Shown here: piece by piece, positions 1 through 5,415 of the stretch
Layout of the letters: every line of letters begins with the position of its first letter
How positions within the stretch are numbered: the stretch's first letter is position 1
NCBI GenBank assembly: GCA_016195115.1
Contig: JACQAI010000430.1
Span: forward strand, 1 to 5,433
DNA from: Pseudomonadota bacterium
GTDB lineage: Bacteria > Pseudomonadota > Alphaproteobacteria > Elsterales > Elsteraceae
Direction: 5' to 3'
DNA: 5,433 bases
Translations under genes and position numbers: made by a program
The notes under the pieces: generated by a model
What the model saw: only the letters and a program-made list of their open reading frames with translations
The model's database searches: none
Told to the model about the DNA's origin: nothing

Positions 1-540
1 GCCCTCAAGGTCGGCCCGGGCACTGACCCCGAGGCCGAGATGGGTCCGCTGGTGACGCGCCAGCATCTCGACAAGGTGAGCGGCTACATCGACCTCGGCG
101 TCAAGGAAGGCGCCAAGCTGGTGGTCGACGGCCGCGGTCTCAAGCTGCAGGGCTACGAGAGCGGCTTCTTCATCGGCGGCACGTTGTTCGACGACGTGAA
201 ACCCTCCATGCGCATCTACAAGGAGGAGATCTTCGGGCCGGTGCTGGCGGTGGTGCGCGTGCCCGACTTCGACAATGCCGTCAAGCTGGTCAACGACCAC
301 GAGTACGGCAACGGCACCGCGATCTTCACGCGCGACGGCGATGCGGCGCGCGAGTATGCCAACCAGATCAAGGTCGGCATGGTCGGCATCAACGTGCCGA
401 TTCCGGTGCCGCTGGCGTTCCACAGCTTCGGCGGCTGGAAGCGCTCGTCATGCCGACGATGCGCTGAGCGGAGCAACCGAGATGCCGACCTTGAACGACG
501 ACGGGCTGCGCCTGCTGTTTCTCGACGCGCGGACCCATAA
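1..540 (+). CDS. mmsA: Methylmalonate-semialdehyde dehydrogenase (MmsA/IolA-type), C-terminal part; 5' end outside window, 3' end probably broken
   Basis: This is the C-terminal portion of a CoA-acylating aldehyde dehydrogenase. The family oxidises methylmalonate semialdehyde to propionyl-CoA and malonate semialdehyde to acetyl-CoA, in valine, thymine, inositol and beta-alanine catabolism. Frame 1 is open from the first base and reads LKVGPGTDP then EMGPLVT, typical of MmsA. The conserved EEIFGP segment (bases 223-240; its Glu contacts the NAD ribose in the superfamily) and INVPIPVPLAFHSFGGWKRS (to about base 447) follow. The catalytic Cys and NAD-fold N-terminus lie upstream of the window. 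After GGWKRS, family members normally continue about 40-50 residues with an FYT-rich segment. Here the frame instead enters an Arg/Ala-rich tail with no family resemblance, runs over the start of the next gene and stops at TAA 538-540. I read this as a frameshifting internal deletion; sequence or assembly error is the alternative. Family assignment is strong; whether the product is functional is doubtful. Confidence 0.85.
   Translation, partial: ALKVGPGTDPEAEMGPLVTRQHLDKVSGYIDLGVKEGAKLVVDGRGLKLQGYESGFFIGGTLFDDVKPSMRIYKEEIFGPVLAVVRVPDFDNAVKLVNDHEYGNGTAIFTRDGDAAREYANQIKVGMVGINVPIPVPLAFHSFGGWKRSSCRRCAERSNRDADLERRRAAPAVSRRADP
444..467 (+). other. Out-of-frame remnant of the original mmsA C-terminus
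   Basis: Read in the third frame, these bases encode LVMPTMR followed by TGA (465-467). This resembles the short hydrophobic-then-PTM ending of alphaproteobacterial MmsA proteins as I recall them. It sits immediately after GGWKRS of the main frame. The stop lies 14 bases before the rutE ATG, the spacing expected of an intact mmsA-rutE gene pair. The match is short, so the identification is an inference. Confidence 0.5.
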
Positions 541-1072
541 CGGCTGGACCGACAAGCCGGTCAGCGACGCCGACGTGCGGAGGATCTTCGACACCATGAA
601 GATGGCGCCGACGTCGGCCAATTGCTCGCCGGCGCGCTTCCTGTTCCTGCGCAGCCAGTCGGCCAAGGAGCGCCTCAAGCCGGCGCTGCTCTCGGGCAAC
701 GTCGACAAGACGATGGGCGCGCCGGTGGTCGCGATCGTCGGCTACGACCTCAAGTTCTACGAGCACCTGCCGACGCTGTTTCCGCACAACCTCGAGGCGC
801 GCACCTGGTTCGAGGGCAACGCCAAGCTGATCGAGACCACGTCGTTCCGCAACGGCACCCTGCAGGGCGCCTATTTCATCATGGCGGCGCGCGCGCTCGG
901 CTTCGATATCGGCGCTATGTCGGGCTTCGACAACGCCAAGGTCGACGCCGCGTTCTTCCCCGACGGCACGGTCAAGTCGAACTTCCTGATCAACATCGGC
1001 CACGGCGACCCGAGCAAGATTTTCGGCCGCAGCCCGCGCTGGCAATTCGACGAGGTCTGCAAGGTCCTGTAG
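482..1072 (+). CDS. rutE: Malonic semialdehyde reductase, RutE family (nitroreductase fold, FMN-dependent)
   Basis: The 196-residue product matches the length of E. coli RutE (196 aa) and aligns with it along its whole length from memory. RutE reduces malonic semialdehyde, a toxic product of uracil breakdown, to 3-hydroxypropionate, using NAD(P)H and probably FMN in the cytoplasm. Diagnostic segments are ARTHNGW (residues 16-22), PTSANCSPARF (43-53), GAMSGFD (144-150) and LINIGHGD (169-176). The nitroreductase fold usually binds flavin as a dimer. The ATG at 482 is chosen because it gives the family length and has GGAG at 470-473, 8 bases upstream. The frame is open further upstream, but that part lies within mmsA and is low-complexity shadow. 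The gene follows mmsA closely and is probably cotranscribed; both enzymes can act on malonate semialdehyde. No other rut genes are visible, so the physiological route (pyrimidine, beta-alanine or 3-hydroxypropionate metabolism) is not fixed. Its stop directly abuts the stop of the convergent cupin gene. Confidence 0.9.
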   Translation: MPTLNDDGLRLLFLDARTHNGWTDKPVSDADVRRIFDTMKMAPTSANCSPARFLFLRSQSAKERLKPALLSGNVDKTMGAPVVAIVGYDLKFYEHLPTLFPHNLEARTWFEGNAKLIETTSFRNGTLQGAYFIMAARALGFDIGAMSGFDNAKVDAAFFPDGTVKSNFLINIGHGDPSKIFGRSPRWQFDEVCKVL

Positions 1073-1633
1073 TCAGCCGACCCGCTCGACGTTGCCCTTG
1101 GCGTCGAGCCGGAGCGGGCTCTTGCGCGCCGCTTCGAGCACCTGGGCGGCCCAGGTGACGCGGCCGGGATCGGTGCCGCCGAGGATCGACATCAGCACGC
1201 CGCCGGCCGTGCCGGCGTTGCGGAAGCCGCGCATCACGCCGGTCGGCACCGAGATGGTGTCCCACTGCTCGAGCACGACCTCCTGCTCGCCGCGGTCGCC
1301 CCAGAACACCGCCCAGCTGCCCTCGAGCGCCACGAACACCTCGAGCGTCTTGTGCGAGTGCAGCGCCGCGCCCTTGCCGGGCTCGGCACGCACCAGGGTG
1401 AGGTGAAAATCCTGCGCGTCGGCGATCGCCGGCTTGAGGCTGGCGTCTTCGGTGACGCCGTTGCCGATCACGTTGAGGATCTCGCGCTCGTGACCGGGCA
1501 GCAGGCTGTCGACGAACGCCTCCTTGCTGGACTTCAGCGCGTCGTAGCGCGCCACCCGCGTCAGCATCTCGGCCATGGTGACGTGACGGGTGCTCTTGCC
1601 GGCCAGCGCGTCGCGAACGGGATCGGATTGCAT
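1073..1633 (-). CDS. Single-domain cupin protein of unknown substrate
   Basis: The 186-residue soluble protein has one cupin beta-barrel domain in its C-terminal half. Cupin motif 1 is complete: G86-x5-H92-x-H94-x3-E98-x6-G105, supplying three metal ligands. Motif 2 is recognisable around DTISVPTGVMRGFRN (residues 125-139), but the usual fourth ligand His is Arg (R135 in PxGx2-R-x3-N). The N-terminal 70 residues are polar and carry no motif I recognise. No signal peptide is seen, so it is probably cytoplasmic. The ATG at 1633 is supported by a strong GGAGGAG Shine-Dalgarno (complement of 1639-1645), 5 bases upstream. The gene diverges from the livHMGF operon and converges head-on with rutE, with no spacer between the stops. 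Cupins of this type may be dioxygenases, isomerases or ligand-binding proteins. The divergent position hints that it acts on the imported compound or its breakdown products, which is inference only. Confidence 0.85.
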   Translation of the reverse strand: MQSDPVRDALAGKSTRHVTMAEMLTRVARYDALKSSKEAFVDSLLPGHEREILNVIGNGVTEDASLKPAIADAQDFHLTLVRAEPGKGAALHSHKTLEVFVALEGSWAVFWGDRGEQEVVLEQWDTISVPTGVMRGFRNAGTAGGVLMSILGGTDPGRVTWAAQVLEAARKSPLRLDAKGNVERVG

Positions 1634-1681
1634 GGCGTCTCCTCCGCCTGTGGGACAACAGCGACCCTTGCTCTGCCGCGA

Positions 1682-1710
1682 ATTTTAGCGATAGATTGCT
1701 TGAGTGACAA
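1682..1710 (-). promoter_or_regulatory. Predicted sigma70-type promoter of the cupin gene
   Basis: On the minus strand there is TTGTCA (complement of 1705-1710; 5 of 6 to TTGACA), a 17-base spacer, and TAAAAT (complement of 1682-1687; 5 of 6 to TATAAT). Transcription would begin near base 1675 and leave a leader of about 40 bases with the GGAGGAG ribosome binding site. It is one of the few AT-rich stretches in the window. Confidence 0.6.
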
Positions 1711-1714
1711 TGAG

Positions 1715-1743
1715 ATGGCGGCGATTTCGGGGATCGCCGCCAT
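1715..1743. promoter_or_regulatory. Perfect 11-bp inverted repeat between divergent genes: operator or attenuator candidate
   Basis: ATGGCGGCGAT (1715-1725) and ATCGCCGCCAT (1733-1743) are exact reverse complements separated by a 7-base loop, TTCGGGG. The left arm begins 4 bases beyond the cupin promoter's -35 box, and the structure lies 58 bases before the livH start. A short T run (1743-1746) follows the right arm on the plus strand. In RNA it would form a GC-rich hairpin resembling a weak intrinsic terminator; as DNA it could be a dimeric regulator's operator controlling both directions. No regulator gene is in the window. Confidence 0.5.
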
Positions 1744-1756
1744 TTTCGCGCGGGCG

Positions 1757-1762
1757 TATAAA
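1757..1762 (+). promoter_or_regulatory. Possible -10 box for livHMGF
   Basis: TATAAA occurs in otherwise GC-rich DNA, about 15 bases before the ribosome binding site region of livH. No good -35 hexamer is seen at 16-18 bases; that position falls in the right arm of the inverted repeat. If used, it would be an activator-dependent or operator-occluded promoter. This is a weak call. Confidence 0.25.
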
Positions 1763-1776
1763 CCAACGAAGAATTC

Positions 1777-1785
1777 GAGGGGGAG
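1777..1785 (+). promoter_or_regulatory. Ribosome binding site candidate for livH, unusually distant from the start
   Basis: GAGGGGGAG is a strong purine-rich Shine-Dalgarno match, but it ends 16 bases before the GTG at 1802, longer than the usual 5-10. No in-frame start codon exists between it and the GTG, so it is probably used at long spacing. Confidence 0.4.
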
Positions 1786-1801
1786 CTGCGCTCGCCGTCC
1801 G

Positions 1802-2668
1802 GTGCTTGATCTCTTCCTCAACGCCATCGTCGCCGGCATCCTGCTCGGCGGCTTCTACGCGGCGGTGACGGTCGGCGTCACGGTCACGTTCGGCATGCTC
1901 GACATCGTCAACATCGCCCACCCGGCGTTCATCATGCTGGGCTCGTTCATCGCCTACTACGTCAACCAGAACTACGGCGTCGATCCCGTCGTCATCGGCG
2001 TGGTCGCGGCGCCGCTGTTTTTCGTGCTCGGCATGGCGATGTACCGAATCTACTACACCGCCTTCGAGCGGCGCGGCCAGGAGGCGATCCGCGGCCTCGC
2101 CTTCTTCTTCGGCGTGCTGTTCATCGCCGAGGTCAGCCTGATCCTGGTGTTCGGGGTCGACTACCGCTCGGTCGAGGCCGGTTATATCGGTGCCAACATC
2201 TACGTCGGGCTGGTCGGCCTGCCGATGCGCCTGTGCATTCCCTTTGTCGTGGCCATGGCGATGCTCGGGCTGCTCGAGCTGTTCCTGAGCCGCACCTTCT
2301 ACGGCCGCGCCATCAAGGCGGTGTCGCAGGACCGCCTGGCGCTGCAGCTCATGGCGGCCAATCCCGCGCGCATCAAGGAGATCGCGTTCGGCCTGTCGAT
2401 CGCGACCGCCAGCGTCGCGGGCGCGCTGCTGATCATCATCGGCCCGGTCGAGCCGTCGATCGGCCGCGACTATATCGGCCGGGTGTTCGCGATCTGCGTG
2501 CTCGGCGGCATGTCGAGCGTGCCGGGCACGATCATCGCGGCGTTCATCATCGGCGTCGCCGAGAGCTTCACGGCGACGTTCTACGGCCCGTCATGGTCGC
2601 CGGCGATCGCGTTCGGCTTGCTCCTGCTGGTGCTCGCGGTGCGACCGGCGGGCCTGCTCGGGCGCTAG
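1802..2668 (+). CDS. livH: Branched-chain amino acid-type ABC transporter permease LivH
   Basis: The 288-residue inner-membrane protein has about eight hydrophobic segments, the usual size for LivH. It forms half of the translocation channel of a hydrophobic amino acid uptake (HAAT) importer, with LivM. The N-terminal FLNAIVAGILLGGFYA and the following GMLDIVNIAHPAFIMLGSF (residues 31-49) are the LivH hallmark; the common HGE/HGD is HPA here. The cytoplasmic coupling loop is SQDRLALQLMAANPARIKEIAF (about 175-196), and the C-terminus has VLGGMSSVPGT and VRPAGLLGR. GTG at 1802 is preferred because it starts right at the conserved N-terminus. An in-frame ATG at 1715 would add 29 residues unlike the family and would start inside the inverted repeat. 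livM begins 3 bases after the stop. The substrate is not determined: HAAT importers also carry urea, amides and other compounds besides Leu/Ile/Val. Confidence 0.9.
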   Translation: MLDLFLNAIVAGILLGGFYAAVTVGVTVTFGMLDIVNIAHPAFIMLGSFIAYYVNQNYGVDPVVIGVVAAPLFFVLGMAMYRIYYTAFERRGQEAIRGLAFFFGVLFIAEVSLILVFGVDYRSVEAGYIGANIYVGLVGLPMRLCIPFVVAMAMLGLLELFLSRTFYGRAIKAVSQDRLALQLMAANPARIKEIAFGLSIATASVAGALLIIIGPVEPSIGRDYIGRVFAICVLGGMSSVPGTIIAAFIIGVAESFTATFYGPSWSPAIAFGLLLLVLAVRPAGLLGR

Positions 2669-2671
2669 GCC

Positions 2672-3949
2672 ATGCGCAAGGGCGCGGCCGCGTTCTGGAT
2701 CGGCATCGTCGCGTGCGCCGCGCTCGGCTTCGTGGCGACCCGGCTGATCGGCAACCAGTACTACTACTTCGCCGCCTATGTCGTGCTGCAGTACATCGTG
2801 CTGTCGACCGGCTGGAACATCCTCGGCGGCTACACGGGCTACGTGAACTTCGGCGTCGCCGGCTTCTTCGCGATCGGCGCCTACAGCTCGGTCGTGCTGA
2901 TCAAGGCGCTGGGCGCGCCGATGCCGGTGCTGATCGTGTGCGGCGGGCTGGTCGCGGGGCTGGTCGGGCTCGGCACCGGCTACCTGACCCTGCGCCTCAA
3001 GGGCGTGTTCTTCTCGATCGCGACCCTGGCGCTCGCGATCGTGCTGCAGACCTTCGTGACCAACTGGGACTATGTCGGCGGCTCGCGCGGCGTCTACACG
3101 ATCCGGCCGAAGGAGGTGCTGTTGTTCGACAACTACGTCCAGTTCCTCTTCATGGTCATGCTGCTGCTGGCGCTCGGCTCGATCGTGATCGCCTGGCTGA
3201 TCGAGCGCTCGTGGATCGGCCGCGGCCTCAAGGCGATCCGCGACGACGAGGTCGCGGCCGAGTCGATGGGCGTGCCGACCCTGCGCCTCAAGCTGTTCGC
3301 GACCACGGTGTCGGGCTTCCTGATGGGCGTCGCCGGCGCGCCCTACCCCTACTACGTCACCTACCTCGACCCGGCGTCGGGCTTCAGCCTCGCCTATGCG
3401 GTCAACTCGGTCGCCATGCCGCTGATCGGCGGCACGACCAGCTGGGTCGGCCCGGTGATCGGCGCGGTGCTGCTCGGCACCTTGCAGCAGGTCGCGACCG
3501 TGACGATCTCGTCGGCGCTCAATCTGCTGATCGTCGGCGTCAACCTGGTCATCTTCGTGACCGTGGCGCCCGACGGCATCATCGGGCTCGCGCGCGAATT
3601 CGGCGAGGGACGCCCGGGGCGCCGCGCCGCCATCGCGGCGATGATCCTCGGCATCCTGAGCGGCGACGCCGGCATCGCGATCACCGGCGCCGCCGGCACC
3701 GGCCTCTTGCAGCTGATGGGCATCACGATCCCGTTGGTCGCGATCGGCGGCGGCGCCTTGGCCCTGATCCGGCCGACGCTCGGCGGCGTCTTGATGCTGG
3801 TCGCCGCCGGAGCCACGGTCGTGGTGTTCGGGGTGGGCCCGCTGATCATGATCCCGGTCGCGATCGGCGTGGTCGCCGCCATCCTGGCTTTCGTGGCGCA
3901 CCAGAGCGCGGCCAGGGCGGTGGCGCCTCACGCCGTGGGGCGCGCCTGA
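2672..3949 (+). CDS. livM: Branched-chain amino acid-type ABC transporter permease LivM with extra C-terminal membrane domain
   Basis: The 425-residue inner-membrane protein is the second permease of the importer. The LivM core spans about residues 1-315. It includes NILGGYTGYVNFGVAGFFAIGAYSS (49-73), LRLKGVFFSIATLALA, YVGGSRGVYTI, the coupling loop AIRDDEVAAESMGVPTLRLKLFA (from 188) and the usual ending APDGIIGLAREF. Family members normally stop near here. This one continues about 110 residues (from about 316) with roughly four further hydrophobic segments. That tail reads MILGILSG (324-331), IPLVAIGGGALALIRPTLGGVLMLVAA and IPVAIGVVAAILAF (394-407), then ends in a short basic tail. Its glycine-rich pattern with a central RPxxGG turn recalls small four-helix membrane domains such as DUF4064, a resemblance judged by eye. 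The start ATG has only a weak Shine-Dalgarno and is probably coupled to livH translation. Its TGA overlaps the livG ATG by one base (TGATG). Confidence 0.9.
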   Translation: MRKGAAAFWIGIVACAALGFVATRLIGNQYYYFAAYVVLQYIVLSTGWNILGGYTGYVNFGVAGFFAIGAYSSVVLIKALGAPMPVLIVCGGLVAGLVGLGTGYLTLRLKGVFFSIATLALAIVLQTFVTNWDYVGGSRGVYTIRPKEVLLFDNYVQFLFMVMLLLALGSIVIAWLIERSWIGRGLKAIRDDEVAAESMGVPTLRLKLFATTVSGFLMGVAGAPYPYYVTYLDPASGFSLAYAVNSVAMPLIGGTTSWVGPVIGAVLLGTLQQVATVTISSALNLLIVGVNLVIFVTVAPDGIIGLAREFGEGRPGRRAAIAAMILGILSGDAGIAITGAAGTGLLQLMGITIPLVAIGGGALALIRPTLGGVLMLVAAGATVVVFGVGPLIMIPVAIGVVAAILAFVAHQSAARAVAPHAVGRA

Positions 3950-4674
3950 TGGCCGAGGTCCTGCTCCAGGCGCGCGACGTCACCAAGCGCTTCGGCGGCT
4001 TCATCGCGCTCGATGCCGTCAACGTCGAGGTCCAGCTGGGCGAGCGCCTCGGCCTGATCGGCCCCAACGGCTCGGGCAAGAGCACCCTGGTCAACTGCAT
4101 CTCGGGCCTGCTGCGCAATGAGAGCGGCAGCATCCTGTTCGCCGGCGCCGACATCCGCGCCCTGCCGGCGCATCGGCGCACCCGCATGGGCATTGCGCGC
4201 AGCTTCCAGATCCCCAAACCGTTCAACAGCATGACCTTGATGGAGAACCTGGCGATCCCGCTCGAGTACGCCGCCCAGGAATGGGCGCACCCGGGCCAGG
4301 TCGCCGCCGACGCGATGGAGATCCTGCGCCAGGTCGGCCTCGACCAGAAAGCGCAAGACCGCGCCAACGGCTTGACCCAGATCGAGCTGCGCAAGCTCGA
4401 GCTGGCGCGCGCCATGGCGGCCAAACCCAAGCTGCTGATCGCCGACGAAGCGATGGCCGGGCTGTCGAGCAACGAGGTCGACGACATCCTGGCGCTGCTC
4501 TTCATGCTCAACGAGCGCGGCATCACGATCATCATGATCGAGCACATCATGCGCGCGGTGATGCGCTTCTCGCAGCGCATCGTAGTGCTCGACGCCGGCA
4601 AGAAGATCGCCGACGGCGCGCCCGACGACGTCGTGCGCAACCCCGCGGTGGAGAAGGCTTACCTTGGCGAGTAG
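3949..4674 (+). CDS. livG: Branched-chain amino acid-type ABC transporter ATP-binding protein LivG
   Basis: The 241-residue cytoplasmic ATPase pairs with LivF to power the importer. Visible are Walker A GPNGSGKST (38-46), Q-loop Gln87 in ARSFQIPKPF, Walker B LLIADE (162-167) with catalytic Glu167, and switch His199 in MIEH. The ending is GAPDDVVRNPAVEKAYLG, typical of LivG. The ABC signature is degenerate: where LivG usually has a glycine-containing LSxG-type motif, this has LTQIE (142-146) before LRKLELARAM, and the residue after the Walker B Glu is Ala instead of Pro. Such variants occur in some HAAT subfamilies as far as I recall, so this need not mean inactivity. The start codon ATG overlaps the livM stop, implying coupled translation, and the 3' end overlaps livF by 11 bases. 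The long frame open upstream of the ATG is a high-GC shadow of livH/livM. Confidence 0.93.
   Translation: MAEVLLQARDVTKRFGGFIALDAVNVEVQLGERLGLIGPNGSGKSTLVNCISGLLRNESGSILFAGADIRALPAHRRTRMGIARSFQIPKPFNSMTLMENLAIPLEYAAQEWAHPGQVAADAMEILRQVGLDQKAQDRANGLTQIELRKLELARAMAAKPKLLIADEAMAGLSSNEVDDILALLFMLNERGITIIMIEHIMRAVMRFSQRIVVLDAGKKIADGAPDDVVRNPAVEKAYLGE
4650..4657 (+). promoter_or_regulatory. Ribosome binding site that sets the livF TTG start
   Basis: GGAGAAGG lies within the end of livG, 6 bases before TTG at 4664. It supports the TTG as the start codon, since no ATG or GTG is available near the conserved N-terminus of LivF. Confidence 0.6.
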
Positions 4675-5395
4675 GATCGTCGTCAACCAGGTCGAGGCCG
4701 GCTACGGCGCGGTGCGCGTGCTGCAGGGCGTGTCGATTCGCGTCGAGCAGGGCGAGACGGTGGCGCTGCTCGGCACCAACGGCAACGGCAAGAGCACCCT
4801 GATCAAGTGCATCATGGGGCTCGTGACGCCGACCGCCGGCGAGGTCTATCTCGAGACCGACGGCCACCGCGTCAACCTCGCCGAACGCACGACCGAGGAG
4901 ATCGTCGAGCTCGGCATCGCCATGGTGCCCGAGGGTCGCCGTCTGTTCCCCAAGCTGACGGTCGAGGAAAATCTGCTCCTGGGCGCCTACCGCAAGGCGG
5001 CGCGCGCGCAGATCACCACCAACCTGCGCCACTGCTTCGACGCCTTCCCGGTGCTCGAGCAGCGCCGCAACCAGCTCGCCGGCAGCATGAGCGGGGGCGA
5101 ACAACAAATGCTTGCCGTCAGCCGCGCGCTGATGTCGGCGCCGCGGATCTTGCTGGTCGATGAGCCCTCCGTGGGCCTGGCGCCGATCCTGGTCAGCCGC
5201 ATGATCGAGAAGATCAAGGAGCTCAAGGACAGGTACAGCCTGACCGTGTTGATGGCCGAGCAGAACTTCAACCAAGCGGTCAAGATCGCCGATCGCGGCT
5301 ACATCATCGTCCACGGCGAGATCGCGTTCGCGAGCCAGAGCGCCCAGGACCTGCGCGAAAACGAGCTGGTCAAGAAGTACTACCTCGGGATTTGA
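4664..5395 (+). CDS. livF: Branched-chain amino acid-type ABC transporter ATP-binding protein LivF
   Basis: The 243-residue cytoplasmic ATPase is the partner of LivG. It shows Walker A GTNGNGKST (37-45), VPEGRRLFPKLTVEENL (88-104, a LivF hallmark), canonical signature MSGGEQQML (142-150), and Walker B ILLVDEPSVGLAP (162-174). AEQNFNQAV (from 198) follows, where Gln200 replaces the switch His; this is usual in LivF, including E. coli LivF. It ends in YYLGI, close to the family's YLG end. Translation probably starts at TTG 4664, inside livG, backed by GGAGAAGG 6 bases upstream; the first in-frame GTG would remove about 16 residues including the first beta-strand. It is the last gene of livHMGF in the window. 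A binding-protein gene, if cotranscribed, would have to lie beyond the right edge. No intrinsic terminator is visible in the 38 bases after the stop. Confidence 0.93.
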   Translation: MASRIVVNQVEAGYGAVRVLQGVSIRVEQGETVALLGTNGNGKSTLIKCIMGLVTPTAGEVYLETDGHRVNLAERTTEEIVELGIAMVPEGRRLFPKLTVEENLLLGAYRKAARAQITTNLRHCFDAFPVLEQRRNQLAGSMSGGEQQMLAVSRALMSAPRILLVDEPSVGLAPILVSRMIEKIKELKDRYSLTVLMAEQNFNQAVKIADRGYIIVHGEIAFASQSAQDLRENELVKKYYLGI

Positions 5396-5415
5396 GCCGG
5401 CGCGACACCCCTGCC

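Noticed and set aside
275..481. N-terminal extension of RutE back into mmsA
   Set aside because: It would exceed the family length of 196 by 69 residues with Ser/Arg-rich shadow sequence; the ATG at 482 has its own ribosome binding site.
389..1045. 218-residue minus-strand frame over rutE
   Set aside because: Low-complexity Arg/Ala-rich translation opposite a well-matched RutE gene, with no independent support.
1352..1801. Extension of livH upstream of GTG 1802, including ATG at 1715
   Set aside because: The extra sequence covers the cupin gene on the other strand and the promoter region, and does not resemble LivH. The family N-terminus coincides with the GTG.
2591..3931. 446-residue open frame on the minus strand over livM
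   Set aside because: His/Asp/Arg/Gln-rich composition is typical of an antisense high-GC shadow; livM on the plus strand has clear family motifs throughout.
2233..3948. Very long open frame upstream of and in phase with livG, which would give an 813-residue protein
   Set aside because: The upstream part is Arg/Ala/Gly-rich with no recognisable domain and lies over livH and livM in another frame. It is open only because stop codons are rare at this GC content. LivG homology starts exactly at the ATG at 3949.
4547..5314. 255-residue minus-strand frame over livF
   Set aside because: Shadow of livF with biased composition and no recognisable motif.
5396..5415. Intrinsic terminator after livF
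   Set aside because: No stable stem followed by a T run is present in the bases available before the repeat and window edge.
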